A program made the translations under genes and the position numbers. The notes under the pieces were generated by a model, which was not told the origin of the DNA, did not search any database, and saw nothing but the letters and a program-made list of their open reading frames with translations. From Frigidibacter sp. (GTDB lineage Bacteria > Pseudomonadota > Alphaproteobacteria > Rhodobacterales > Rhodobacteraceae), in contig NZ_JAUYTT010000017.1 in the NCBI RefSeq assembly GCF_030695035.1, forward strand, positions 1-64,000: a DNA stretch of 64,000 nt. Direction: 5' to 3'. Positions 8,309 through 17,350 of the stretch are shown here, piece after piece (positions within the stretch are counted from its first letter, which is position 1; every line of letters begins with the position of its first letter).

Positions 8309-8572
8309 ATGGCCAGCCTGATCCCCTGCCCGCATTGCGGCCCGCGCCCCAAGGAAGAGTTCACAGTCCGCGGCGCCGCCCTGCCCCGTCCGGCGCCCAA
8401 TGCGCCCGTGGCGGAGTGGCAAGCCCATGTTTATCTTCGGGAAAATCCGCGCGGAGACTATGCCGAGCACTGGCACCACTCCGGCGGCTGCCGCCGCTGG
8501 CTGGTGGTGAACCGCAACACCGCCACCCATGCCGTGCATTCGGTGACCGACGCGGCCGGAGAACGCCCATGA
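8309..8572 (+). CDS. mgdB: N-methylglutamate dehydrogenase subunit B (sarcosine oxidase delta-like)
   Basis: Small zinc-binding subunit of 87 residues. The N-terminal LIPCPHCGPRPKEEF supplies two Cys ligands (Cys7 and Cys10), with further candidate ligands in HWHHSGGCRRWLVV. RNTATHAVHSV near the end is typical of the delta family. GAGGA precedes the ATG by 4 bases. The gene overlaps mgdC by 4 bases (ATGA at 8569-8572). The delta subunit has no catalytic role in the related sarcosine oxidase and stabilises the complex. Confidence 0.88.
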   Translation: MASLIPCPHCGPRPKEEFTVRGAALPRPAPNAPVAEWQAHVYLRENPRGDYAEHWHHSGGCRRWLVVNRNTATHAVHSVTDAAGERP

Positions 8573-11481
8573 CCAGCCACCGCCTCCCCACCGGCGGCCG
8601 CCTCGACCGCTCGCGCCGCGTCGAATTTTCTTTTGATGGCAAGCAGTTGGCCGGCCACCCCGGCGACACGCTCGCCTCGGCCCTGCTCGCAAACGGCCAG
8701 CGCCTCATGGCCCGCAGCTTCAAATACCACCGCCCCCGCGGGGTTGTGACGGCAGGTTCCGCCGAACCCAACGCCCTGATGACCATCGGCCGCGAAGGCC
8801 GCACCGAACCCAACACCCGCGCGACGATGGTGGAGCTTTATCAAGGGCTTGAGGCACACAGCCAGAACCGCTGGCCCAGCCTCGACCACGATATCGGCGC
8901 ACTGAACGGCCTCCTCTCCCGCTTCCTCGGTGCCGGTTTCTACTACAAGACCTTCATGTGGCCCGCCTCCTTCTGGGAGAAAGTCTACGAGCCGATCATC
9001 CGCCGCGCCGCCGGCCTCGGCCGCGCCACCACCCTGCAAGACCCTGATAGATATGAGAAAACCTGGGCGCATTGCGACCTTCTGGTCATCGGCGCCGGCG
9101 CCGCAGGCCTCGCCGCCGCGCTGACCGCCGCCCGCGCGGGGGCCTCGGTGGTGCTGGCCGATGAGGGGATGGAGCTTGGCGGCGGGCTGCTGTCCGATCC
9201 CGCGGCGTGGCCGCAACTCACGGAAATCCTTGCAGAACTTGCCACGCTCAACGTGCGCCTGCTGCCGCGCACCACCGTCTTCGGCTGGTATGACGGCAAC
9301 GTCTTCGGCGCGGTGGAGCGGGTGCAGAAGCACCTCGCCGCCCCCTCCCCCGACGCCCCCGTCGAACGCCTCTGGCGCATCGCCGCGCGGCAGGCGGTGC
9401 TGGCGACCGGCGCCGAGGAACGCCCGCAGGTCTTCGCCGGCAACGATATCCCGGGCATCATGACCGCCTCCGCCACCGCCAGCTACCTGCACCGCCAGGC
9501 CGTCGCCCCCGGCCAGCGCACCACGATCCTGACCCAGGGCCCCGCTGGCTTCGCGCTCGCCGCGCAGATGGAGGCACTTGGGCTAGAGGTTGCGGCGCTG
9601 GTCAGCCTCGGCGATGGCCCAAGCTGGCAAGGAAAAGCCCCGCTGATCCGCGGCATTCCGGGCAAGGCCATCGGCGGCAAGTCCTTGAAAGCCCTGCAGA
9701 TCGAGGGCGGCGCGCGGATCGAGGCCGATGCCATCGCCATGTCCGGCGGCTTCAGCCCGGTGATCCACCTCGCCTGCCACCGCGGCACCCGGCCGGTCTG
9801 GTCCGATGCGCGGCAAGCCTTCCTTGCGCCCGTCGAACAGGAGGGCCTGCTCATCGCCGGTGCCGCCGCGGGCCTGTCGGGCCACGCCGCCTGCCTCGGT
9901 GACGGTGCCGCCCGCGCCACGGCGGCCCTTGCCCGGATCGGCCTACGCGCGACCCCAGCCTTCGGCCCCGCGCCGGAAGACACGATCGCGCAGCCCCCGC
10001 TTGGCGCGCTCGGCAAGACCAAGGGCAAGAAGTTCGTGGATTATCAGAACGATGTCCACGCCAGGGACCTGATCCTCGCCGCTGCCGAGGGCTATGCCGA
10101 TGCCGAGCTTGCCAAGCGCTACACCACCAGCGGCATGGCGACCGATCAGGGCAAGCTCGGCAACATCAACGCCGCCGCCATCCTCGCCAAGGCCCGCGGC
10201 ACCACCATTGCCGAGGTCGGCCTGACCACGTTCCGCCCCTTCTACACCCCCGTCAGCTTCGGCGCCCTCGCCGGCACCTCACGCGGGCATGACTTCCAGC
10301 CCGTCCGCCGCTCGCCCCTGCATGGCTGGGCCGAGAGCCTTGGGGCAGAGTTCGTGGAAACCGGGCTCTGGTATCGCTCCGCCTGGTTCCCGCGGGCAGG
10401 CGAGACCGGCTGGCGGCAATCGGTGGACCGCGAGGTGCTGACCGTCCGCCGCGCCGCCGGGCTCTGCGATGTCTCCACCTTGGGCAAGATCGAGATCTTC
10501 GGGGCCGATGCCGCGGAGTTCCTTAATCGCATATATTCCAATGGCTTCGCCAAGCTGCCGGTGGGCCGCGCCCGCTATGGGCTGATGCTGCGCGAGGACG
10601 GGTTCATCTATGACGATGGCACCACCAGCCGTCTGGGAGAGGACCATTTCTACATGACCACCACCACCGCGCTGGCTGCGGGGGTGATGACGCATCTGGA
10701 ATTCTGCGCGCAGGCGCTTTGGCCGGATCTAGATGTGCGGCTGGCCTCGGCCACCGACCAATGGGCGCAGATGGCCGTGGCGGGGCCGATGGCGCGGCAG
10801 ATCCTGCAGCGGATCGTGGATACCGACCTGTCGAACGAAGCCTTCCCCTTCATGGCCGCGCGCGAGGTGCCGCTGAAGTGCGGAATCACCGGGCGGCTGT
10901 TCCGCATCTCGTTCTCGGGCGAGCTGGCCTATGAGCTGGCGGTGCCGGCCGGGTATGGCGAGGCGGTGGCCGCGGCGATCATGACGGCCGGCGCGCCCGA
11001 AGGCATCTGCGCCTACGGCTCCGAGGCGCTGGCGGTGCTGCGGATCGAGAAGGGTCATGTGACCCATGCCGAGATCAACGGCACGGTGGTGCCCGCCGAT
11101 CTGGGGATGGGCAAGATGGTCTCCACCGTGAAGCCCGACTTCATCGGCAAGCATCTGCTGGACCGCGAGGGGCTGACCGATCCCGCCCGCCCCCAACTCG
11201 TAGGCGTAGTGCCACTGGACCCTGCAATGCCGCTGCGCACCGGCTCGCATGTGCTGGCGAAGGGGGCGGAGGCAACGCTGGAAAACGATCAGGGCTACCT
11301 CACCTCGTCCGCCCATTCGCCGCATCTGGGCCATTCCATCGCCCTCGCGCTGGTCGCGGGCGGCAGCCAGCGGCATGGCGAGGAGGTGGTGGTCTGGGAC
11401 GGGCTGAACGACGCCGCCATCCCCGCGCGCCTGACCTCTCCGGTCTTCATCGACCCAAAGAACGAGAAGCTTCATGCCTGA
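8569..11481 (+). CDS. mgdC: N-methylglutamate dehydrogenase subunit C (sarcosine oxidase alpha-like)
   Basis: Large subunit, 970 residues. In order: an N-terminal domain resembling a 2Fe-2S fold but without its cysteines (FSFDGKQLAGHPGDTLASAL, about 15-100), an FAD/NAD-binding disulfide-reductase fold with LLVIGAGAAGLAAALTAARA (171-190), a middle region with GKKFVDYQNDVHARDLILAA, and a C-terminal GcvT/folate-binding domain (about 580-960; SAWFPRAGETGWRQSVDREV, ICAYGSEALAVLRIEKGHVT). The GcvT domain would capture the released C1 as methylene-THF, fitting purU at 447. Starts in ATGA overlap with mgdB; longer upstream starts would sit inside mgdB. Confidence 0.87.
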   Translation: MTSHRLPTGGRLDRSRRVEFSFDGKQLAGHPGDTLASALLANGQRLMARSFKYHRPRGVVTAGSAEPNALMTIGREGRTEPNTRATMVELYQGLEAHSQNRWPSLDHDIGALNGLLSRFLGAGFYYKTFMWPASFWEKVYEPIIRRAAGLGRATTLQDPDRYEKTWAHCDLLVIGAGAAGLAAALTAARAGASVVLADEGMELGGGLLSDPAAWPQLTEILAELATLNVRLLPRTTVFGWYDGNVFGAVERVQKHLAAPSPDAPVERLWRIAARQAVLATGAEERPQVFAGNDIPGIMTASATASYLHRQAVAPGQRTTILTQGPAGFALAAQMEALGLEVAALVSLGDGPSWQGKAPLIRGIPGKAIGGKSLKALQIEGGARIEADAIAMSGGFSPVIHLACHRGTRPVWSDARQAFLAPVEQEGLLIAGAAAGLSGHAACLGDGAARATAALARIGLRATPAFGPAPEDTIAQPPLGALGKTKGKKFVDYQNDVHARDLILAAAEGYADAELAKRYTTSGMATDQGKLGNINAAAILAKARGTTIAEVGLTTFRPFYTPVSFGALAGTSRGHDFQPVRRSPLHGWAESLGAEFVETGLWYRSAWFPRAGETGWRQSVDREVLTVRRAAGLCDVSTLGKIEIFGADAAEFLNRIYSNGFAKLPVGRARYGLMLREDGFIYDDGTTSRLGEDHFYMTTTTALAAGVMTHLEFCAQALWPDLDVRLASATDQWAQMAVAGPMARQILQRIVDTDLSNEAFPFMAAREVPLKCGITGRLFRISFSGELAYELAVPAGYGEAVAAAIMTAGAPEGICAYGSEALAVLRIEKGHVTHAEINGTVVPADLGMGKMVSTVKPDFIGKHLLDREGLTDPARPQLVGVVPLDPAMPLRTGSHVLAKGAEATLENDQGYLTSSAHSPHLGHSIALALVAGGSQRHGEEVVVWDGLNDAAIPARLTSPVFIDPKNEKLHA

Positions 11482-12010
11482 CACCGTGCTGATCGCCCGC
11501 CCCGCCCTTGCCTCTGCTGCCACCGGCCATTTCGGCGCGCCGGGCACGGGGGTGACCCTCGCCGCCCTGCCGGAGGACCGGCTGTGGCAGGCCCTCGCCC
11601 GCCCCGGCACCGATCCGGCGCCGATGCTGGCCTATGGCGCTGGCCGCTGCCCGCTGCGCAGCATCGGCCCCGGACAGTGGCTGATCGTGGGTGTGGGCAC
11701 CGGCACGCTGGCCGAGGCTCAGGCGGCGCTAGCCCCGACCTTCGCGCTGTCGGACCAGACGCACGGCCGGATGCGGGTGTCGCTGTCCGGTCCCCGTGCG
11801 GCGGACCTGCTGGCCAAGGGCACGGCGGTGAACCTTGCGCTGCTGCCGGAGGGCGGCGCGGCGCAGACGCTGTTCGGGCATATCGGCATCACCCTTGCGC
11901 GCACCGGTCCCGAGGCGTTCGAGCTGGCGGTGCTGCGTGGTTTCGCGCTGTCGCTGTGGGACGAGCTGATCCTGCTGGGGCGCGAATACGGGATCGAGGC
12001 GCGGGCCTAA
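11474..12010 (+). CDS. mgdD: N-methylglutamate dehydrogenase subunit D (sarcosine oxidase gamma-like)
   Basis: Accessory subunit of 178 residues, gamma family. Recognisable features are CPLRSIGPGQWLIVG, DQTHGRMRVSLSGPRAADLL and the closing FALSLWDELILLGREYGIEA, which resemble a short folate-domain-like fold. It overlaps the mgdC end by 8 bases. It converges on tdm and the two stop codons share four bases (CTAA, 12007-12010). The family is poorly conserved, so the call relies partly on operon position. Confidence 0.85.
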   Translation: MPDTVLIARPALASAATGHFGAPGTGVTLAALPEDRLWQALARPGTDPAPMLAYGAGRCPLRSIGPGQWLIVGVGTGTLAEAQAALAPTFALSDQTHGRMRVSLSGPRAADLLAKGTAVNLALLPEGGAAQTLFGHIGITLARTGPEAFELAVLRGFALSLWDELILLGREYGIEARA

Positions 12011-14379
12011 GCCAGCCCCCGCGGCCGCAGCTTGCCGGGGTCGTAATGCGACAGCGTCACCACCTCGGCCGGGATGCGCTTCATCTGGCCATCCAGCTTG
12101 CCGACCTCCAGCGCCGTGCCCGGCGCGGCGTGCAAAGGCTCGATCCGCGCCAGCGCGATCTGCTTGCCAAGCACGGGCGAGAAGGTGGCCGAGGTCACCA
12201 CCCCCACCTGCGCCCGGCGGAGGAACACGCCGTCGCCATGCGCCACCGCATCGCGCCCGCCGATGTCGAGCCCCGCCAGCAGATGCCGCGGATGCGCCTT
12301 GCGCTCCACCAGCACCTCACGCCCGACAAAGGCGTCAGGCTTGCCCTTCAGCGGCACGGTGAAACCTATACCAGCCTCGAACGGGTCGGTCTGGTCGGTG
12401 AATTCGTGATGGGCGAAGATCAGCCCCGCCTCGATCCGCACCATATCGAGCGCAGCGAGGCCCATCGGGATCAGGCCATGCGGCGCCCCCGCCTCCATCA
12501 CCGCCGCCAGCACCGCACCGGCATCGCGCGGATGGCAGAAAACCTCATACCCCAGCTCGCCGGTATAGCCGGTGCGCGACACCACCAGCGGAATCCCCTC
12601 GAACCCGCCGATGCGGCCGACGGTGAAGCGGAACCAGTCGAGATCGGCCACCGGGGTGCGGGTCGGCCCGGTCCAGACCAGATCCTTCAGCACCTCGCGG
12701 GCGGCAGGCCCCTGCACGGCGATGTTGTGCAACTGGTCGGTGGAGGAGCGGACCCAGGCGCGATAGCCCATCTTCTGCGCCTGCTCGCGCAGCCAGATCC
12801 CGCTGGCATCGTCGCCGCCGATCCAGCGGAAGGCCATGTCGCCCATGCGGAACAGGGTGCCATCATCGACCATGCCGCCATGGTCATAGCACATGGCGGA
12901 ATAGACCACCTGCCCCACCGCCAGCTTGCGCACATCGCGGGTCAGGCACCATTGCAGCAACGCCTCGGCATCGGGGCCCGTCACCTCGAACTTGCGCAGG
13001 GGGGAGAGGTCCATGACCACCGCCTTTTCGCGGCAGGCCCAGTATTCGGCCAGCTTGCCCGCCCGCGTCTCATTCGGCAGCCAGTAGCCGCGATATTCGA
13101 CATGCTCCTTCACATGCGGGGCAAGGCCCGCGTGAAAGCCGGTTTCTTTGGTCAGCTCGGGCACTGCATCGGGGGTCATTCTGGTGGCTACCGCTCTGCT
13201 GAAGCTCTCACGCCCCGAAAAGGTGCGGATGTGGATGTCGGTCAGATCCCAGCCATTCGCCGGGTCGATGTCGTCGGGGCAGGAGGAGGAGACGCAGACA
13301 AGATCGGTCAGCGCCCGCATCAGCACATAGTCGCCGGGGCGCGACCAGGGCTCGTCGAAATAGAGCTGGTTCAGGTGATCGACGCCGGTGTTGTAGAAGA
13401 AGTTCAGCGCCTCCCACCCCTTGCGGGGGGCCACGCCGAACGGGTCCAGCACCCGGTTGAAATTGTCGGTGCAATTGGCATGGCCGGGGTAGCCGGCATC
13501 GTCGTAATAGCGCGAATTGCAGGCGGTGGCGAAGGCGTCGTGGCGGCCGACCGTGTCACGCACCACCTCGACCAGCGGCTGGAAGTCGCGGTCGAAGGCC
13601 TTGGCGGGCAGGCCGGGGGTCGGGTAGCTGCGGCCGAGCAGCGTGCGGGTGATGGTCGCGTCCAGCGCATGTTCGATGCCGCGGTCGAGCTTGCGGGCGT
13701 CGAAGGCCTGAAAGTCGGTGCATTGGCGGCCATCGACGTCGATCACCTGGATCCAGTCGCCGGCCTTCACCTCATAGGCGACGGCGGTGGCGGCGCGGAT
13801 GCGGATATCCGTCAGCGGGTCGGCCAGCGGGTCCGGCAGGCGCTGCGCGTAGCGCAGGCGGGCGGAGCCGCGGCGGATCTGCAAGTGGATGGGGGTCGAT
13901 GTCTCCTGCGCCTCGGGCAGCATCGCAGCTCCGGGGGCGACAGCGATCAGCGTGCCTTCCAGCGTGGCGGTGAAGCTGGCCTGCGCGCCGGCGGCGCCGC
14001 CTTGGCCGAAGAGGCGCAGCGCACGGGCGCGGCCCGGGTCCACCCCCAGCCGCAGGAGAGCCGCCAGCGCACGGCGGGCGCTGTTCTCGAGCCCCGCCTG
14101 CCCGGCTGCGAGGATGCCGCGGAGGCCGGGGGCGTCGCAGTCACAGCTGGCGCCAAGGCCAGCGGCTTCGAACCGGCCCGCAGCATCCACGAAGGACAGC
14201 TCGCAAGGCTGGCCGCCCTCGGCATCCGTTACCGTGATCTGGTCGCCAGCCGCCACGCGCAGCAGCACCGACCCGCCGCCGGGCACGCGGTAGCGCTCTG
14301 TCCCCGGCGGCAGGGCCGGGGTGCCACGGTTGAACACGCGGCTTGGGGCAGGCGCCAGAAGGGAGGGCGATGAGGTCAT
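12007..14379 (-). CDS. tdm: trimethylamine-N-oxide demethylase (DUF1989 + GcvT fusion)
   Basis: Predicted to split TMAO into dimethylamine and formaldehyde. The 790 residues join an N-terminal DUF1989 catalytic region (about 180-385) to a C-terminal folate-binding GcvT domain (about 405-785; SRTGYTGELGYEVF, LDMVRIEAGLIF), the architecture of characterised TDM, in which the folate domain captures formaldehyde. Cys287, Cys303 and Cys367 (ATACNSRYY, HANCTDNFN, CVSSSCPDD) keep the 16 and 64 residue spacings I recall for the zinc ligands of Methylocella TDM. No tmm or dmm gene is in the window. No clear Shine-Dalgarno. The start at 14379 is the first ATG. Confidence 0.8.
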   Translation of the reverse strand: MTSSPSLLAPAPSRVFNRGTPALPPGTERYRVPGGGSVLLRVAAGDQITVTDAEGGQPCELSFVDAAGRFEAAGLGASCDCDAPGLRGILAAGQAGLENSARRALAALLRLGVDPGRARALRLFGQGGAAGAQASFTATLEGTLIAVAPGAAMLPEAQETSTPIHLQIRRGSARLRYAQRLPDPLADPLTDIRIRAATAVAYEVKAGDWIQVIDVDGRQCTDFQAFDARKLDRGIEHALDATITRTLLGRSYPTPGLPAKAFDRDFQPLVEVVRDTVGRHDAFATACNSRYYDDAGYPGHANCTDNFNRVLDPFGVAPRKGWEALNFFYNTGVDHLNQLYFDEPWSRPGDYVLMRALTDLVCVSSSCPDDIDPANGWDLTDIHIRTFSGRESFSRAVATRMTPDAVPELTKETGFHAGLAPHVKEHVEYRGYWLPNETRAGKLAEYWACREKAVVMDLSPLRKFEVTGPDAEALLQWCLTRDVRKLAVGQVVYSAMCYDHGGMVDDGTLFRMGDMAFRWIGGDDASGIWLREQAQKMGYRAWVRSSTDQLHNIAVQGPAAREVLKDLVWTGPTRTPVADLDWFRFTVGRIGGFEGIPLVVSRTGYTGELGYEVFCHPRDAGAVLAAVMEAGAPHGLIPMGLAALDMVRIEAGLIFAHHEFTDQTDPFEAGIGFTVPLKGKPDAFVGREVLVERKAHPRHLLAGLDIGGRDAVAHGDGVFLRRAQVGVVTSATFSPVLGKQIALARIEPLHAAPGTALEVGKLDGQMKRIPAEVVTLSHYDPGKLRPRGLA

Positions 14380-14517
14380 GGCAAGGCTCTGGTGGGCGTG
14401 ACCGCGGGGCGGGCCAGCATGAGCCGAGCAGACATCAATCGGCCTGCTAAGTAAAGGGCGAGACGCATTACCAAGAAACTAATTTTCCTATGGATGCGCA
14501 GCGCACCCCAACGAAAA

Positions 14518-14543
14518 GGCCGCGCCCATTGCGGGGCGCGGCC
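14518..14543 (-). terminator. intrinsic terminator after the amt-linked small gene
   Basis: Stem GGCCGCGCCC / GGGGCGCGGCC with a short loop, followed on the leftward strand by TTTTCGTTGG. It lies 40 bases past the stop of the 55-residue gene, and would end the amt transcript before tdm. Confidence 0.75.
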
Positions 14544-14582
14544 GGTGCGGCTGGTCCGGGGGAAGATCGGACAGGACGCGTC

Positions 14583-14750
14583 TTAGCCGTGGCGCTTGGC
14601 AGCGTGGGTCTCGTGCCAGGCCATCCGGTAGATGGTGAAGGCGCAGACCGCGACGCCGACCACGATCAGCAGGCCGATGACCGCGGGCTTGTCGGCGAAG
14701 GTGTAGTATACCTCCGCGCCTTCCCAGCCGTCGATGGGTGCAGTGTTCAT
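14583..14750 (-). CDS. 55-residue single-pass membrane protein linked to the ammonium transporter
   Basis: Direct translation of the leftward strand gives 55 residues: MNTAPIDGWEGAEVYYTF, a hydrophobic segment at about 23-40 (AVIGLLIVVGVAVCAFTI), then a basic and His-rich tail ending HETHAAKRHG. GGAG lies 7 bases before the ATG, and the ATG is 27 bases after the amt stop, with a terminator just beyond. I recognise no named family. Position suggests a helper or modulator of the transporter; that is inference. It is too short for usual gene-calling limits but has all expected signals. Confidence 0.75.
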   Translation of the reverse strand: MNTAPIDGWEGAEVYYTFADKPAVIGLLIVVGVAVCAFTIYRMAWHETHAAKRHG

Positions 14751-14777
14751 GTCATCACTCCAATGCTTGAGAAGGGA

Positions 14778-16115
14778 TCACTCGGCCGGGGAAACCGGCG
14801 AGAGTTCGAAGGCAGGCACAGCGGCTTCGGGATAGGCCTTGGCCGGGATCTCGACCCGGTCGAGACCGGCAAGCTCCACGCCCTGACCGACCCGCAGCAG
14901 GCCGAACATCTTGAGCAGGTAAGACAGCCCGAAGCCCGGCACGAAGCCCAGAACCACGAAGACCGCGGCGCTCATGATCTGGCCCATCAGGTTGATCTGC
15001 GGGCCTTCGATATTGGCGTAACCCGAGGCGAAGATGCCGGCCATGATCAGGCCATAGACGCCTGTAACCCCGTGGACCGCAACCGCGCCCACCGCATCGT
15101 CGATCTTCAGCTTCATCACCAGATAGTCGTTGACCTTCGGCGCGATGATGCCGCCAAGGAACGAGATCAGGAAGGCGAGGCCCGGGTAGTAGACGTCCAG
15201 CGCGGGGGCAGAGGAGATGACCCCGACCAGCGCGCCCGACATCATCCAGAACGGATCGCGCGTCATCAGGTAAGCGCCGATCATGCCACCCGCCACGCCC
15301 ATCAGCGTGTTGAAGGCAAAGGCCGACAGCGTCACCGGGGTGTTGTAGATCGTCAGCCAGCCATCGGCGGTGTAGATGATGCAGCCGCCCAGGAAGCCGA
15401 AGAAGCCCATGACGATCAGCATCAGCCCGATCAGCGACATCGGCATGTTGTGGCCCGGGATCTCATTCAGGCTGCCATCGGCATTGTAGCGGCCCATGCG
15501 CGGCCCGAGGTTGATGAGAACCCCCAGCGTGAAGAAGCCGGCGACGGTATGCACGCAGCCCGCGGCGCCCACGTCATGCAGGCCCCAGGTGGTGGTCAGC
15601 CAGCCCGACGGATGCCAGCCCCAGGATGCGCCGAGGATCCACACCACGCTGCCAAGGCAGACGGCCAGGATCGTGAACCCCGACATGCGGATCCGCTCGA
15701 TCACCGAGCCCGACATGATCGAGGCGGTGGTGGCAGCGAAGAGGGTGAAGGCGGCGTAGAAGATGCCCGAGGCCTGGTCGGTCAGGTTCGGCCCCATATT
15801 CGCCGACCAGGGCAGGCCAGCAGAGCTGCCTTCGGCAATGGTCAGACCGGCCGGGAAAGCGAGGTAGATCCACCAGCCGACATAGTAGAAGGTCGGCACG
15901 ATGAACGCGAAAGCGAGCAGGTTCTTGATGCCCGAGGCCAGCGCGTTCTTGGAGCGCGAGGCCCCCATCTCATAGGCGAGGAAGCCTGCGTGGATCGCAA
16001 GCATCAGGGCGGTGCACCACCAGTAGAAGATTTCCGAGTTCATCGTGTTGACGGTGCCGAGGGCCGCTTCCAGCGCGGCGATCTTGGCCTCTATGTCCGG
16101 CGTGGTTTCATTCAT
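14778..16115 (-). CDS. amt: ammonium (methylammonium) transporter
   Basis: Amt/MEP/Rh-family channel of the inner membrane, 445 residues with about eleven hydrophobic segments. The conserved pore histidines appear in HTVAGFFTLG and AVAVHGVTGVYGL. GSVIERIRMSGF, GASWGWHPSGWL and APALDVYYPGLAFL are other family blocks. The protein could import ammonium or methylammonium, or recapture ammonium released by amine breakdown. Its placement between tdm and the oxygenase cluster supports a nitrogen-scavenging role. No glnK lies next to it, unusual for alphaproteobacteria; a 55-residue membrane protein takes that position instead. Confidence 0.93.
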   Translation of the reverse strand: MNETTPDIEAKIAALEAALGTVNTMNSEIFYWWCTALMLAIHAGFLAYEMGASRSKNALASGIKNLLAFAFIVPTFYYVGWWIYLAFPAGLTIAEGSSAGLPWSANMGPNLTDQASGIFYAAFTLFAATTASIMSGSVIERIRMSGFTILAVCLGSVVWILGASWGWHPSGWLTTTWGLHDVGAAGCVHTVAGFFTLGVLINLGPRMGRYNADGSLNEIPGHNMPMSLIGLMLIVMGFFGFLGGCIIYTADGWLTIYNTPVTLSAFAFNTLMGVAGGMIGAYLMTRDPFWMMSGALVGVISSAPALDVYYPGLAFLISFLGGIIAPKVNDYLVMKLKIDDAVGAVAVHGVTGVYGLIMAGIFASGYANIEGPQINLMGQIMSAAVFVVLGFVPGFGLSYLLKMFGLLRVGQGVELAGLDRVEIPAKAYPEAAVPAFELSPVSPAE

Positions 16116-16163
16116 CTGTCAGCGCTTTCCCTGTTGGAGAGATGGACCCGACTTCGCGGTTAT

Positions 16164-16185
16164 TGTGAGAGGAACTTTCCTCACA
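16164..16185. promoter_or_regulatory. palindrome upstream of amt
   Basis: TGTGAGAGGAA / CTTTCCTCACA forms an imperfect inverted repeat with perfect outer TGTGAG/CTCACA arms, 49 bases before the amt ATG in an otherwise GC-rich stretch. It is a plausible operator; the binding protein is not identifiable. Apart from it I see nothing specific in 16116-16359. Confidence 0.45.
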
Positions 16186-16359
16186 GTAATAATGTCTGCC
16201 AACAGGGAATTTTGGCGACGCAGCATTTTAGCCCCGCCGCATCTCGGTTTCGGCGCGGGCTTGGACAGTGAGGCCAATTTTCGCGCAGGTTTTGGGCGGT
16301 TCACGTTTGGCGACCCAGCGGCGCGCCCCAGCATTCGGGATCCCGAATCTGTCGCCCGG

Positions 16360-17313
16360 TCAGACGTCGCGGCGGATTCTGTCGAGCGCGAGGTTCAGCC
16401 CCGGCGTCGCGCCCGGCGTCACATGCTGGCGGGCATGGTCGACGAAGGTGCGCACCGTCAGCGCCGCCCCGGCCCCGCCCACAAGGATCAGCCCCAGCCG
16501 CATCGGCCGCGCCGGCCCGGTCAGCGGCACATAGCGCAGGCGGCGGCCGTCAGGGGCACGGTCGGAGATCGGACGGATATTGGCCAGCGAATAGCCAAAG
16601 CCATTGCCGACAAGGCTGCGCATCACCGCAATATCGCGCGTACGCTCGGCAATCACCGGCTGCAGGCCAAGCGCAGTGAAGAAGGACAAGAAGTAATCGC
16701 TGCTGAAGGGCAGATCCAGCAGCACCATCGGATGGGGCGCCAGCTCTGCCGCCGAGACCGCCTCCAGATGCGCCAGCGGATGCGTCTCGGCCATCACCGC
16801 ATAGGGCGGCAGGCGGACCAACTCCACAAACTCCAGATCCGGCGGGATCTGCAGGTCATAACTGAGCGCCACATCCAGCGCGCCGCGGCGCAGCCCGTCA
16901 TAGATCGCGGCCTGATCCTGCTCGAACTGCCGGAACTCCACCGCCGGAAAGCGCTCGACGAAGCTGCGGCGCAGCTGCGGCAGCACGATCTGGGCGAAGG
17001 TGACGAGGCAACCGACCGAGAGCGGGCCGCCGACAGTCCCGGTGATCTCACGCGCAAGGTCGGCCATCCGCGCCGCCTCGGCCAGCACCGCTTGTGCCTG
17101 CGCCATGAAGCGCCGCCCGCCCGGGGTCAGCGACAGGCCCTGCGCGTGGCGGCGCACGAAAAGCGGCAGGCCGAACTCCGCCTCCAGCTGCGCGATGGCG
17201 GCAGATATCGAGGGGGAGGAGACGTTGATACGCTCGGCCGCCAGCGCGATCGACCCGGCCTCGCCGACCGCGACGAGATATTCCAGCTGGCGAAGGGTGA
17301 AGCGCAGGGGCAT
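16360..17313 (-). CDS. LysR-family regulator of the oxygenase cluster
   Basis: 317 residues. The N-terminal winged HTH (RQLEYLVAVGEAGSIALAAE, then INVSSPSISAAIAQLEAEFG, residues 8-47) is followed by a periplasmic-binding-like effector domain (about 90-300). It is the last gene of the leftward run that starts at 21905 and lies 37 bases after the DUF1028 gene, so it is likely the cluster's own regulator. A LysR-type T-N11-A palindrome sits at 21989-22003, upstream of the first gene. The effector is unknown. Confidence 0.85.
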   Translation of the reverse strand: MPLRFTLRQLEYLVAVGEAGSIALAAERINVSSPSISAAIAQLEAEFGLPLFVRRHAQGLSLTPGGRRFMAQAQAVLAEAARMADLAREITGTVGGPLSVGCLVTFAQIVLPQLRRSFVERFPAVEFRQFEQDQAAIYDGLRRGALDVALSYDLQIPPDLEFVELVRLPPYAVMAETHPLAHLEAVSAAELAPHPMVLLDLPFSSDYFLSFFTALGLQPVIAERTRDIAVMRSLVGNGFGYSLANIRPISDRAPDGRRLRYVPLTGPARPMRLGLILVGGAGAALTVRTFVDHARQHVTPGATPGLNLALDRIRRDV

Positions 17314-17350
17314 GGCCCGAGGCTAGGCGCGAGGGCGCATGCAGGCCAGC

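Noticed and set aside
6980-12010. Heterotetrameric sarcosine oxidase soxBDAG
   Set aside because: The subunits look the same, but gmaS and mgsABC within 5 kb make N-methylglutamate dehydrogenase the better call. Sarcosine oxidase stays a possible alternative.
16116-16359. glnK next to amt
   Set aside because: No PII-like reading frame exists on either strand here or downstream of amt.
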